The notes: generated by a model not told the origin, from the letters alone. A DNA stretch of 17,287 nt from CAYLZO01 sp964387775 (GCA_964387775.1 CAYLZO010000102.1:1-17287), one strand, 5' to 3'; counted from the first letter of the stretch, positions 7,665 to 15,165 are shown. Made by a program: numbers and translations.

Positions 7665-9008
7665 ATGAGCGAAGAAGAGAAAAACAGTGCCGCGCTAGAC
7701 GCGGACGAGCAAGTTCAAAAGATCATCGAGGCGGCGCAAAAGCTGGGGGTGGAGGTGGACGAGACCGACGCGGCCCAGTGGCTGACGGCCATCGCGGCCA
7801 CCCAGTCGGCGCCGGGCGATTTTACGGTGGATGCCAAGACCGGCATCTTTGGCCACCGCATCTCGCTGCTCGACTTTGACCCAGAGGTCCTGGTGCGTTA
7901 CCGCATCATGGCCCACATCGTCGAGATCCCCGACCAGCCGGGCGTAGAGACGGCCATCTCTCTTTCGGGCAGCGCGGCCCAGTCCAAAGTCCAGCTCTTC
8001 CCCGGCGACGCGGACTTTTTCGAGCGGGTGAACATCAAGGCGCCGACCCAGGAAAAAGCCGCTCAAATCCTGGGCGACGTGATGCGCCAAAAGGCCCTCG
8101 ACAGGTTCGAGGGGGAGAACTATGAGCTGGTCGAGGTCAAGTGGGGCACCTTCCTGCAGGACGTGGTTCGGGATGGCGAGGCGCTGAGTTCCGGGACGCC
8201 CATCTCCTGGAGCGCCGAGGAGGTCAAGGCGGGCCGGTTCGAGGCCGCGACCCCCGACGGCGAGCCCCTGACCATCCACTGGGATTACGGGACGCGGGAC
8301 CCGGGTTGGTGCAAGTTGGACTGGGTTATCACCGAGCCGGAGGCCGGGCGGGTCGTCCACGCCAGCAACATGCTTGACGTAACGTGGGAGAGCCCTGACG
8401 GCGGGATCGTGCCGCTGGATGGCTTTCTCGACCCCTATTTCCAGGAGGTGTACCTGGACGCCGAGTCGATCCCGCTCTTTACCAAGCTGGTCAAGCACCT
8501 GTCGCCCGACGTGCTGAACGAATACGTGGAGCAGTTAAAGCACGAGGTTCTGAAGTACAGCGAGCGCGATCCCAAAAACTTTGGCAAGGTAGCCAAGCGT
8601 CTGTACAACATCTTTCGGCTGACCGGGCGCTTCTCGGAGGCGGCCTACATCCGCGAGCTCTTTGACGAGCCGGCGGCCCTGCTCTATCAGGTGGGCTCCC
8701 TCATCGATACCATTGACGAGGCGGTCAACGATGCCGAGACGTTGGATCGCGAAGCGCTCGTGGATCAGGTGGACAGCTTGATCCGGTCCGTCGTTCGGGT
8801 TCTCGAAGGTCCGTCGGAGGAAGAGATTGTCGATGCGCTGCTCCAACTGCGCGACGACCTGGCCGGCCGCCGGGACCTGGGCGAGGCTCGAGAAGAGCTC
8901 TTGGCCGAGTCTCACGAGCTGGTCGGCGAGTTGGTGAACGAGTTCTTTCGGGAGCGTCTGTTCCTCATGCCCGAGATCGTCCACTACCTGGACTCACTGT
9001 CCGAATGA
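7665..9008 (+). CDS. Unrecognised protein with nucleotidyltransferase-like motifs
   Basis: 447 aa, soluble, acidic, not a family I can name. Start 7665 is preferred over 7653 because GGAGG lies 5 nt before it. Residues 99-119 read SLSGS, then 11 residues, then DADFF, which fits the pol-beta-type nucleotidyltransferase pattern hG[GS]x(9-13)Dh[DE]h (G102, S103, D115, D117). A later hydrophobic-flanked Asp in WCKLDWV (D219) sits where the third metal-binding carboxylate of that superfamily would be. The C-terminal half from about 280 is helical and charged, with KVAKRLYNIFRLTGRFSEA (308-326) and a predicted coiled segment to the end. The catalytic assignment is inference from motif spacing only. 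It sits tightly after the zinc-ribbon gene and 65 nt before the histidine kinase. Confidence 0.75.
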   Translation: MSEEEKNSAALDADEQVQKIIEAAQKLGVEVDETDAAQWLTAIAATQSAPGDFTVDAKTGIFGHRISLLDFDPEVLVRYRIMAHIVEIPDQPGVETAISLSGSAAQSKVQLFPGDADFFERVNIKAPTQEKAAQILGDVMRQKALDRFEGENYELVEVKWGTFLQDVVRDGEALSSGTPISWSAEEVKAGRFEAATPDGEPLTIHWDYGTRDPGWCKLDWVITEPEAGRVVHASNMLDVTWESPDGGIVPLDGFLDPYFQEVYLDAESIPLFTKLVKHLSPDVLNEYVEQLKHEVLKYSERDPKNFGKVAKRLYNIFRLTGRFSEAAYIRELFDEPAALLYQVGSLIDTIDEAVNDAETLDREALVDQVDSLIRSVVRVLEGPSEEEIVDALLQLRDDLAGRRDLGEAREELLAESHELVGELVNEFFRERLFLMPEIVHYLDSLSE

Positions 9009-9073
9009 CGTGACATCTCTCCCGCTCGCGGCAAAGGATAGGTTGCAGGCCGCCTGGCAGCATAGGGGGAAAA

Positions 9074-10900
9074 GTGAGCAACGAAGCTACGTCACAGTCC
9101 GGGTGGGATGTGCTGCTGCGCATGTCGCATGTTGGTTTGGGCCTGAGCCTGGTCGTCCTGGTGTTGGGCGCGCTCTTTGGGCTGGCCGGCATCGCCCTCG
9201 TGCAGCCCGAGCGGCTGGTGCCCCTGGCCGTCCTTCTCGTTTCGGCCTCTGCCTTCAACCTCGCCTTGCCGGTGCTGAACCTGTGCGGCTTGTCCGATGG
9301 GGCAGTCCGCTGGCTGGCCCGAATGGGCAATATCGTTTTTCTCACCTGGGCTGTGTCCGTCACGGGCGGGTTCGCCAGCCCGCTCCTGGCGCTCTATGCC
9401 GTCTACTTTGTCGTGGTCAGTTGGGAGGGGATGCTGGGCAGCCTGGTCCTTGCCGGGCTGAGTTGGGCCGCTCTGGCCCTCGTCGCACCGCCTGCCGGGC
9501 CGGTGGGGTGGTTGTCGGCGGCGACAGCGATCTCGGTGCTGTTGATGGTCGCCTTGACCGCTGCCGTGTTTGCCCGGCGTCACGCCCGCTCCTGCCAGGA
9601 AGTCGAGTTGCGGGACCGAGAAATGGCCTTCTTGCGCGAGGCGGGCCGGAGCCTGAGCGCCAGCCTCGACCCGCAGGAGGTCTTGGCCGAAACGCTCGGC
9701 CGGGCCAATGAACTCCTGGACGTCGAGGCGGCTTCGCTGGCCCTGGCGGATCGAAAGACCGGCGGGATCAAATTCGAGCTGGCCATCGGCGGCGGAAACG
9801 AGGCGGTCAAGGGGATGCAGATGGATGCGGGCGAGGGCATCGTCGGCCAGGTGATCAAGGAGGGGCGGTCTCTCCTGGTGCCTGACGTCTCGGCCGATCC
9901 CCGCTGGTACGGGGGCGTGGATGCCAAGAGCGGCTACCAGACCCACTCGATCCTCTGTGTTCCGTTGCGGGTCAAGGGGCGGATCATCGGCGCGCTAGAG
10001 ATGGTCAACAAGCGGGGAGGAGCGTTTACCGAGCGGGACCAGCACCTCCTATCGTCGTTGGCCGACCTGGCGGCCCAGAGCATCGAGAACGCGCGGCTTT
10101 ATCGGGAGGTGCAAGAGCACGCCGAACGGCTCCAGGTGGCCTACGAAGAGGTCCAGCAGTTGGACGAGCTCAAGTCGGCGTTCATTCGCAACGTCTCGCA
10201 CGAGCTGCGGACGCCCCTGGCCCTCATCGGCGGGTACGTGGACCTGCTCCTCGATGGCCAGTTTGGGCCGCTGCCGGCCGAGCAGCGCCGCAGCCTGTCG
10301 ATTGTGGCCCAGAAAGTGCAGGAGTTGATCCGGCTGGTGGATGACATCATCACCCTGCAAACCATCGGCGCCATGGGCTTCAAGCTGGAGGTGCTCTCTG
10401 TGGTGGCGCTCATCGAGATGGCTGTGGCGGGGATCAGCCAGCGGGCGGAACAAGCGGGGGTCTCGCTGGCGCTGGACGTCTGTCCGGCCGAGAAATTGCC
10501 CCCGGTCTGGGGCGACGCCGCTCGCCTGCGGCAGGTCTTTGATCACCTGCTGGACAACGCCGTCAAGTTCAGCCCCAGCGGCGGCGAGGTAGGCATAGAT
10601 CTCTTTTGTGAAGGCGACATGGTCTGCGTGCAGATCGAGGATAACGGAATCGGGGTGCCCACGGACCAGTTGGAGCGGATTTTTGACCGTTTCTACCAGG
10701 TGGATGCGGCTTCGACGCGGCGGTTCGGCGGCACGGGCCTGGGCCTGGCCCTGGTCAAAGAGGTGGTGGAGGCCCACGGCGGCGCGGTGTGGGTTGAGAG
10801 TGAGGGGGTGCCGGGCCAGGGCAGTACCTTCTCTGTCTTTTTGCCAGCTTGCGAGAAGCAGGTGATCGACCCGCTCCGGATGCGGGCCAAGGAGGTGTGA
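9074..10900 (+). CDS. Membrane GAF-domain sensor histidine kinase
   Basis: 608 aa. About six transmembrane helices (residues 22-165) are followed by a GAF domain (about 195-345, with EGIVGQVIKEGRSLLVPDV and LCVPLRVKGRIIGALEMVNK) and a coiled linker. The kinase core has the H-box FIRNVSHELRTP (phospho-accepting H376), N-box HLLDNAVKFSP (N495), G1 EDNGIGVP (D523), F-box FDRFYQVD and G2 GGTGLGLAL (552-560). The membrane part resembles the multi-helix sensors of the MASE/5TM kind rather than one with a periplasmic domain, so the signal is probably membrane-borne or cytosolic through GAF. GTG 9074 is preceded by AGGGGGA 3-4 nt upstream. No response regulator adjoins it; the receiver at 2258 is the only one in the window. 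The next gene starts 2 nt downstream. Confidence 0.94.
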   Translation: MSNEATSQSGWDVLLRMSHVGLGLSLVVLVLGALFGLAGIALVQPERLVPLAVLLVSASAFNLALPVLNLCGLSDGAVRWLARMGNIVFLTWAVSVTGGFASPLLALYAVYFVVVSWEGMLGSLVLAGLSWAALALVAPPAGPVGWLSAATAISVLLMVALTAAVFARRHARSCQEVELRDREMAFLREAGRSLSASLDPQEVLAETLGRANELLDVEAASLALADRKTGGIKFELAIGGGNEAVKGMQMDAGEGIVGQVIKEGRSLLVPDVSADPRWYGGVDAKSGYQTHSILCVPLRVKGRIIGALEMVNKRGGAFTERDQHLLSSLADLAAQSIENARLYREVQEHAERLQVAYEEVQQLDELKSAFIRNVSHELRTPLALIGGYVDLLLDGQFGPLPAEQRRSLSIVAQKVQELIRLVDDIITLQTIGAMGFKLEVLSVVALIEMAVAGISQRAEQAGVSLALDVCPAEKLPPVWGDAARLRQVFDHLLDNAVKFSPSGGEVGIDLFCEGDMVCVQIEDNGIGVPTDQLERIFDRFYQVDAASTRRFGGTGLGLALVKEVVEAHGGAVWVESEGVPGQGSTFSVFLPACEKQVIDPLRMRAKEV

Positions 10901-10902
10901 AC

Positions 10903-12099
10903 GTGGCTTTGAACTTTTCTCGATTGCAATCGCAGGTGCGTGACTTTCGGCGGAGCCTGCCGGCGGGACCAGGGCCGTCCCCCAAGCCGGTGGTGGTTCT
11001 CCTGCATGGCCTGGGGGGAGATCGGAACGATTGGATCGATCCCTTCCAAGATCGGAACTGGCCCTACGACCACAGCCGGGAGCCGGAGGAGCGAGACCTG
11101 GGCGTGCACAACAAGCCGCCCATACTCAAGCTGCCGGGCATCGAGACCCGACATTTTCTCTCGCCCCGCTTGCAGAGCAACAGCCGGGGTGTTGACGGCA
11201 GCGACGACCGCAGCTGGTGGCACGCCCTCGTCGAGGCGGGATTCCCGGTGTTTACCTATTCCCAGGTGCCCGACCTGATGATCCCTTTCAGCCGGGGGCC
11301 GGTGGCCCAGTTCAAGACGTTCATGGAGACCCTGCAACAGGACGTGTTGGACGACCCTGCTTACCGGTCGCGCCCCGTGGTGCTCCTGGGCCACAGCCGG
11401 GGTGGGCTCATCGCCCGGGCGTACCTGGGCGATGTCAAAGTCAAGGCCGACGACGGCGACAAGTTTCCCGACGTACAGGGCCTGATCACGCTGTCGTCGC
11501 CTCACCAGGGCAGCAGCATGGCGCTTCTGGACGACAAGGTCATCGATTTCCTGGAAAAGATCCAGAAGGTAGTGCCCAAGTTGCCCAACGACGTGGGCAA
11601 CGAGGTCATCGACACCCTGAAGAAAAAGGTTGACGATTACGTGGGCGCTCACGGAGACGAGATCGAGCCCGGCAGTCCTCTCTTCCAGGCGCTGGAGGCC
11701 CAGGAGCCGATCCGCCCCGGCGTGCGCTGCGTTACGGTGGGCGGTACGTCGCCCCGGCTCTTTCGCCTCTACCTGTGGACCTTTACCGGCGACAGCATGA
11801 TCCCCCGCAAGGACGCCGCCGGCAAGCTCAAGTTTCATTGGCGGGCCAAGCCGGTGGAAGCCAAGGGGGCCTCGCCCATCCCTGACGGGCTGCCGCTGAA
11901 GCTCCTGGGCCTGGACGTGGACGAGATCCTGCCCGGCCGGGGCGATGGCCTGACGGCAGACAAACGCTGCCGCCTGCCGGCCTCCTTCGGTGCCGAGGAG
12001 CACCTTTCGGTGCGGCTCAGCCACGCGGAGGAGCTGTGGGACGCCGACTTGCAGCGGGAGATCATCAAGCGGCTCAGGACGTTCGAGACGAGGGGATGA
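10903..12099 (+). CDS. Alpha/beta-hydrolase, lipase/esterase-like
   Basis: 398 aa. The alpha/beta-hydrolase fold shows PVVVLLHGLGGDRNDW (29-44; HGLGG is the oxyanion-hole loop), the nucleophile elbow LLGHSRGGLIARAYL with S165, and ITLSSPHQGS (195-204) as in PGAP1/triacylglycerol-lipase-like enzymes. LSHAEELWD near the C-terminus offers a candidate catalytic His. A large insertion (about 45-105) follows the first strand, a lid-like region. No signal peptide is visible, so it is likely cytosolic. GTG 10903 is chosen since GGAGG lies 7 nt before it; the frame is open further upstream inside the kinase gene. With only 2 nt between the kinase stop and this start, the two are surely co-transcribed. 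Substrate unknown. Confidence 0.88.
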   Translation: MALNFSRLQSQVRDFRRSLPAGPGPSPKPVVVLLHGLGGDRNDWIDPFQDRNWPYDHSREPEERDLGVHNKPPILKLPGIETRHFLSPRLQSNSRGVDGSDDRSWWHALVEAGFPVFTYSQVPDLMIPFSRGPVAQFKTFMETLQQDVLDDPAYRSRPVVLLGHSRGGLIARAYLGDVKVKADDGDKFPDVQGLITLSSPHQGSSMALLDDKVIDFLEKIQKVVPKLPNDVGNEVIDTLKKKVDDYVGAHGDEIEPGSPLFQALEAQEPIRPGVRCVTVGGTSPRLFRLYLWTFTGDSMIPRKDAAGKLKFHWRAKPVEAKGASPIPDGLPLKLLGLDVDEILPGRGDGLTADKRCRLPASFGAEEHLSVRLSHAEELWDADLQREIIKRLRTFETRG

Positions 12100-12149
12100 G
12101 GGCGGCAGCGAGACCTGGAGGCGATCCGTTGTTTACGGCCCCACGAGAA

Positions 12150-12178
12150 TTGACAGGTTACTGGGCTCAAGGTATAAT
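12150..12178 (+). promoter_or_regulatory. Perfect consensus promoter of the S1-domain gene
   Basis: TTGACA (12150-12155), 17-bp spacer, TATAAT (12173-12178): all 12 bases match sigma-70 consensus with ideal spacing. The predicted start is near 12185, leaving a leader of only about 28 nt before GTG 12213. It suggests strong constitutive expression, sensible for an RNA-binding housekeeping protein. Confidence 0.9.
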
Positions 12179-12212
12179 TGGGCGCTATTTTTGAAGGTAG
12201 TGGGGTGTAAAC

Positions 12213-13175
12213 GTGACTGAAGAAAACACACTGTCAATCGAAAATCTTTCGCTCGGCCAGAAGCTGGAGGGAAAGGTCAAAAAGGTGACGCTCTCGGGCG
12301 CCATCGTGGATGTGGGAGCCGAGATTGACGGCCTCCTGCACATCTCGGACCTGGGCGAAAAACGGGTCACCCGCACGTCCAACGTGCTGAGCGAGGGAGA
12401 CCAGATCATCGTCTGGGTGAAGCGAGCGGATTCTGGCAATGGCCGGCTCAGCCTGACCATGGTCGAGCCGCCCGAGTTCACCTGGAAGGACCTCAAGCCC
12501 GGGATCAAGACCCAGGGCAAAGTGGTCCGCCTGGAGAAATTCGGCGCCTTTGTCGACATCGGCGCCCCGACAGACGGGCTGGTGCACGTCTCAGAGATGG
12601 CCAAGGGGCGGGTGGGCAAGCCTTCGGACGTCGTATCTGAGGGGGACGTCATCACCGTCTGGATCAAGGACGCGGATCGAAAGTCGAAGCGGATCAGCCT
12701 CTCGATGCTGGAGCCGCCCGACGTGGACATCCGCAGCCTGGAGACGGGCGTCGTCCTGACCGGCCGGGTAGTCCGCCTGGAGAGCTTTGGCGCCTTTGTG
12801 GACATTGGCGCCGGGCGCGACGGCATGATCCACGTGACCGAGATGGGCCGGGGCTACGTCGGCAGTCCCTCCGAGATCGTGTCGGTTGGCGACGAGGTCG
12901 AGGTCCGCGTGCTCGACGTGGACCCCAAGCGGGGCCGGATCTCCCTGAGCATGAAGGACCTGCCCAGCGTCGAGTACCAGACCGGCGAGGAAGAAGAGAT
13001 CCCCTCGGCTATGGAGCTGGCGCTACGCGAGGCCATGGAAGAGCAGGGCGTCGACCTGCCGACCGGCGGCGGCCCGCGGCGGGGCAAGCGGCAGTCGAAG
13101 CGACAGTCAAAGCGACGGCACGAGCGGGTCCAGGACGACATCGTCGAGCGAACCCTGCGAAACCAGCAGGACTAG
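12213..13175 (+). CDS. Three-S1-domain RNA-binding protein (RpsA-like)
   Basis: 320 aa with three S1 OB-fold RNA-binding domains (about 16-84, 97-166, 179-248). Each has the G-x-V-x3-x-x-GAFVDIG ... DGLxHxSEM ... GD-x-V/I ... ISLSM pattern; the first is more diverged (LSGAIVDVG). After an acidic linker (GEEEEIPSAMELALREAMEEQ) the tail is strongly basic, with a KRQS repeat (GKRQSKRQSKRRH, 291-303). Shorter than E. coli ribosomal protein S1 (six domains) but similar to the S1-like proteins of other phyla; it probably binds mRNA or the ribosome. GTG 12213 is the first start after the promoter; the ribosome site is weak (GGGGTG, or GAAGG further up). Convergent with the methyltransferase gene. 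Confidence 0.92.
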   Translation: MTEENTLSIENLSLGQKLEGKVKKVTLSGAIVDVGAEIDGLLHISDLGEKRVTRTSNVLSEGDQIIVWVKRADSGNGRLSLTMVEPPEFTWKDLKPGIKTQGKVVRLEKFGAFVDIGAPTDGLVHVSEMAKGRVGKPSDVVSEGDVITVWIKDADRKSKRISLSMLEPPDVDIRSLETGVVLTGRVVRLESFGAFVDIGAGRDGMIHVTEMGRGYVGSPSEIVSVGDEVEVRVLDVDPKRGRISLSMKDLPSVEYQTGEEEEIPSAMELALREAMEEQGVDLPTGGGPRRGKRQSKRQSKRRHERVQDDIVERTLRNQQD

Positions 13176-13212
13176 CCGGGCAGCGGCTGGACTTGCACCA
13201 CTAAACCACGGT

Positions 13213-13236
13213 CCCTTTTCCCACCGGGGAAGAGGG
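13213..13236. terminator. Probable bidirectional terminator hairpin
   Basis: A 10-bp stem, CCCTTTTCCC (13213-13222) with GGGAAGAGGG (13227-13236), including one G-U pair and a 4-nt loop. It lies between the convergent S1-protein and methyltransferase genes. It lacks a good T-tract on either side, so it may be weak. Confidence 0.5.
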
Positions 13237-13268
13237 GCTTGTTGCTGGCAGCCGGACGAGGCGTTGGC

Positions 13269-13880
13269 TCAAACGAGCCGGGCCACGATGAGGCGCAAGA
13301 ATCCACCCAGCTTCATCTCCACCTCCTGGACCCGAAAACCGGCGCGGACGACGGCCGACTGGGTTTCCCGGTTTAGGTGACAGCGTCCGTTGAACGCGTA
13401 CCAGGGCACGTTCGCCAGATCGACCAGCCAGGCCAGGGGGCGTGGCTGGGGCCGCATATGTTCCAAGAGAAGTAGGCGCCCCCCCGGCTTTTGAAGGATG
13501 CGCCTCAACTCTCCCAGCGCACGATCCAGGTCCACGACACTACATAATACAAGGCTGGCGATGGCTGTGGCAAAGTGGCCGTCGCCGAAGGCCAGGTGCT
13601 CGACGTCCATTTGAGAGAGGCTCAGGCAGCGGCCGTGGGCCTCTGCGCGTTGGGCGGCCACGTGCAGCATGTCGGTGCTCTCGTCAATGGCCGTGGGACA
13701 GACGGCGGGGGGATAGAAGGGCAAGTTGGCGCCCGTGCCGATGCCGATCTCCAATACGCGGCCCCGGGCCTGGGGCAGCAACGTGCGCCGCATCTCGCGG
13801 AGCCAGAGCTTTTCCAGGGGGGCCATGCCCCGATCGTAGGGCGCTGCGATCCGGTCGAAGGGGGTCGGATCAGTTGTCAC
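13269..13880 (-). CDS. Class I SAM-dependent methyltransferase
   Basis: 203 aa in the UbiE/Methyltransf_11 group. It has FDRIAAPYDR at the N-terminus, motif I RVLEIGIGTGANLPFY (41-56), an acidic end of strand 2 in TAIDESTDML, MDVEHLAFGDGHFATAIASLVLCSV (motifs II/III), and LRRILQKPGGRLLLLEHMRP. The C-terminal WLVDLANVPWYAFNGRCHLNRET is typical of small phospholipid- or quinone-like methyltransferases of this clade. The substrate cannot be told. GTG 13880 overlaps the end of the upstream 52-aa gene by 11 nt; with no clear ribosome site, translational coupling is likely. It is the last gene of a three-gene minus-strand unit. Confidence 0.88.
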   Translation of the reverse strand: MTTDPTPFDRIAAPYDRGMAPLEKLWLREMRRTLLPQARGRVLEIGIGTGANLPFYPPAVCPTAIDESTDMLHVAAQRAEAHGRCLSLSQMDVEHLAFGDGHFATAIASLVLCSVVDLDRALGELRRILQKPGGRLLLLEHMRPQPRPLAWLVDLANVPWYAFNGRCHLNRETQSAVVRAGFRVQEVEMKLGGFLRLIVARLV

Positions 13881-14028
13881 CGGCGGCCTGGGCCTTGAGC
13901 CTTTCGAGTTCCTCCTCCAGGTCCTCCAATTCGATCACCATCGCCGCCGGCACCGAGTGTTTCGGCAGGCGAGCCTCGAGTTCGGCGATCTGTTTTTCCA
14001 ACGCTTCTATCCGTTCTTGGACGTTCAT
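13870..14028 (-). CDS. 52-aa coiled-coil protein
   Basis: A small gene with an excellent ribosome site (AAGGAG, 7 nt before ATG 14028). The 52 aa form two heptad-rich helices, VQERIEALEKQIAELEARLP (3-22) and IELEDLEEELERLKAQ (32-47), joined by a KHSVPAAM turn, so probably a helical hairpin or oligomer. It lies 11 nt after the HAD gene and overlaps the methyltransferase start by 11 nt, so all three are probably one transcript. I recognise no function; small acidic coiled-coil proteins of this look occur beside HAD and methyltransferase genes in related genomes as far as I recall, but that is unverified. Confidence 0.8.
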   Translation of the reverse strand: MNVQERIEALEKQIAELEARLPKHSVPAAMVIELEDLEEELERLKAQAAGDN

Positions 14029-14039
14029 CTGTCGCTCCT

Positions 14040-14501
14040 TTATCTGCGCAGCGTGGCGATCAAGCGGGAAGGATCGCGGAGAAGGTCGAGGGCGGCGAGG
14101 ATGTCGGGCGCGACGACGTCGAGGGCCAGACCCTCGGGTCCCAGCACGGCCACACCCAGGGCGGCCTCGATGAGCATGCCCACGTCGTTGGCCCCGTTGC
14201 CGATGGCGACGACGTGCTCGGCTCCCAACTCGCGCACAAAGGCCGCCTTCTGCCCCACTTCTCCGTGCGGATCGTCGGCCGTGATGCGGATGGCCGGCCA
14301 GCCGAGTTCCTCGTCCAGGGCGGTCTGGCGCCCCCGCGTGTCGGCCGTGATCCAATGGACCTGCCAGCCGGCCTGGCGGAGGTCTCGCAGGCGCTCTGGG
14401 ACGCCTTCGATGAGCCGGCCGCCCGCCGCGACCGTTCCATTGACGTCCAGCACGAGGTGGCCAAGTTGATAGCGCTCACGGCCCGAGATTGTGATGTCCA
14501 T
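14040..14501 (-). CDS. HAD-superfamily, soluble P-type-ATPase-like phosphatase
   Basis: 153 aa, a minimal HAD core without a large cap. Motif I is LVLDVNGTVA with nucleophile D19, but the usual second Asp is N21, as in the DxNGT group of soluble P-type-ATPase-like proteins. Motif II is HWITADT (T52), K85 serves as the motif III lysine, and motif IV is AIGNGANDVGML with N102 in place of the first Asp and D106 kept. The hydrophilic sequence indicates a cytosolic protein. ATG 14501 has GGAAG 7 nt upstream; a TTG at 14534 would add 11 residues overlapping the opposing promoter and is unlikely. First gene of the leftward unit with the coiled-coil and methyltransferase genes. A phosphatase role is inferred; the Asp-to-Asn change may shift its activity. 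Confidence 0.85.
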   Translation of the reverse strand: MDITISGRERYQLGHLVLDVNGTVAAGGRLIEGVPERLRDLRQAGWQVHWITADTRGRQTALDEELGWPAIRITADDPHGEVGQKAAFVRELGAEHVVAIGNGANDVGMLIEAALGVAVLGPEGLALDVVAPDILAALDLLRDPSRLIATLRR

Positions 14502-14527
14502 GATCCACTTCCTTTTGGCCGGGAGAT

Positions 14528-14556
14528 TTGACAAGACGATGACTCTTTGTTATACT
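14528..14556 (+). promoter_or_regulatory. Promoter of the thioredoxin/selenoprotein operon
   Basis: TTGACA (14528-14533), 17-bp spacer, TATACT (14551-14556): 11 of 12 consensus bases. Predicted transcription start is near 14563, immediately at a 19-bp palindrome. The leader before ATG 14737 would be about 174 nt and contains a long hairpin repeat. Confidence 0.85.
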
Positions 14557-14563
14557 GATCGCG

Positions 14564-14582
14564 GATACCCTATAGGGGTATC
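14564..14582. promoter_or_regulatory. Palindromic operator candidate (CsoR/CstR-like)
   Basis: Perfect 7-bp arms GATACCC and GGGTATC around TATAG. The pattern ATACCC...GGGTAT resembles operators of CsoR/CstR-family repressors (copper or persulfide sensing), known for G/C runs bounded by TA-rich ends. It sits between two promoters that face each other, so one bound repressor could block both. No CsoR-family gene is in the window. Confidence 0.6.
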
Positions 14583-14596
14583 GGCCCCGGGCCATG

Positions 14597-14625
14597 ATCA
14601 TATCACGAGGATTGCAGTTTGTCAA
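14597..14625 (-). promoter_or_regulatory. Promoter of the HAD-coiled coil-methyltransferase operon
   Basis: On the minus strand TTGACA (14625-14620), 17-bp spacer, TATGAT (14602-14597): 11 of 12 consensus bases. Transcription would start near 14590 and run left through the palindrome and the opposing promoter before ATG 14501. Confidence 0.8.
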
Positions 14626-14647
14626 TGTTAGCCGACTGGCTGAGGTA

Positions 14648-14717
14648 GGGTGGTGGTAAGGCATTGACTGATGGGGGCGGGTCAAACCCCGCCCCCATCA
14701 GTCAACGTGTAACCACT
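14648..14717 (+). repeat. Palindromic repeat element, copy 1 (leader hairpin)
   Basis: Inner 18-bp perfect arms (14664-14681 with 14688-14705; TTGACTGATGGGGGCGGG and its complement) around a 6-nt loop, with outer half-matching arms GTGGTAAGG and GTGTAACCAC. A second copy, nearly identical over the whole length, lies at 17162-17234 on the other strand. It lies in the untranslated leader of the thioredoxin operon, ending 19 nt before the ATG. It is flanked by a 7-bp direct repeat GAGGTAG (14642-14648 and 14721-14727). No T-tract follows, so it is not an ordinary terminator. Confidence 0.85.
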
Positions 14718-14736
14718 GTCGAGGTAGAGGGAAGAA

Positions 14737-15150
14737 ATGGTACAGTTTCTGAAATCGTTGTTCGGAAAGAAGGACGCACCGGTCTCGGCTGTTGAAGAGT
14801 CCCAACCGGTGGTGCGCGACTCGGACGCCGAGCCGATCCACGTCACAGACGAGACCTTTGAGGGCGAGGTGCTGAGTGCGCCGTTGCCTGCCCTGGTGGA
14901 CTTTTGGGCGCCGTGGTGCGGCCCTTGCCGCATGATCGCGCCCATCGTCGAGGATCTGGCCAAGGCCTACGACGGCCGGGCCGTCATCGCCAAGCTCAAC
15001 ACCGACGAGAACGGCCAGGTGGCGCAACGGCTGGGCATCATGGGCATTCCGACCTTGATCTTGTTCAAGGACGGGGAAGAGGTGGACCGGGTGGTGGGCT
15101 ACGCCCCCCGCCACGTCCTGGAAGAAAAGCTCAACACGCTTGTGAACTAG
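14737..15150 (+). CDS. trxA: Thioredoxin (WCGPC)
   Basis: 137 aa. The classic thioredoxin fold: PALVDFWAPWCGPCRMIAPI with redox cysteines C61 and C64, and the cis-Pro loop MGIPTLILF (P105). DENGQVAQRLG precedes that loop and YAPRHVLEEKLN follows as the last helix. A 30-residue charged N-terminal extension (MVQFLKSLFGKKDAP...) precedes the domain; it is amphipathic rather than a signal peptide, so the protein is probably cytosolic, perhaps peripheral to the membrane. ATG 14737 follows GAGGGAAG. It heads an operon with a selenocysteine-type thioredoxin-like gene, an FmdB gene and a tiny membrane gene, and may reduce those exported or membrane thiols. Confidence 0.95.
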   Translation: MVQFLKSLFGKKDAPVSAVEESQPVVRDSDAEPIHVTDETFEGEVLSAPLPALVDFWAPWCGPCRMIAPIVEDLAKAYDGRAVIAKLNTDENGQVAQRLGIMGIPTLILFKDGEEVDRVVGYAPRHVLEEKLNTLVN

Positions 15151-15165
15151 GAAGCGAAAGACACA

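Noticed and set aside
13186..13240. Stretch with GCGGCTGGACTTGCACC slightly reminiscent of a tRNA-Sec arm.
   Set aside because: No TCA anticodon loop, no T-arm and no acceptor stem pairing; the region is better explained as a terminator hairpin between convergent genes.
14648..14717. Palindrome considered as an intrinsic terminator.
   Set aside because: No T-run on either side, it sits between a promoter and its first gene, and a second near-identical copy occurs elsewhere, so it is a repeat element.
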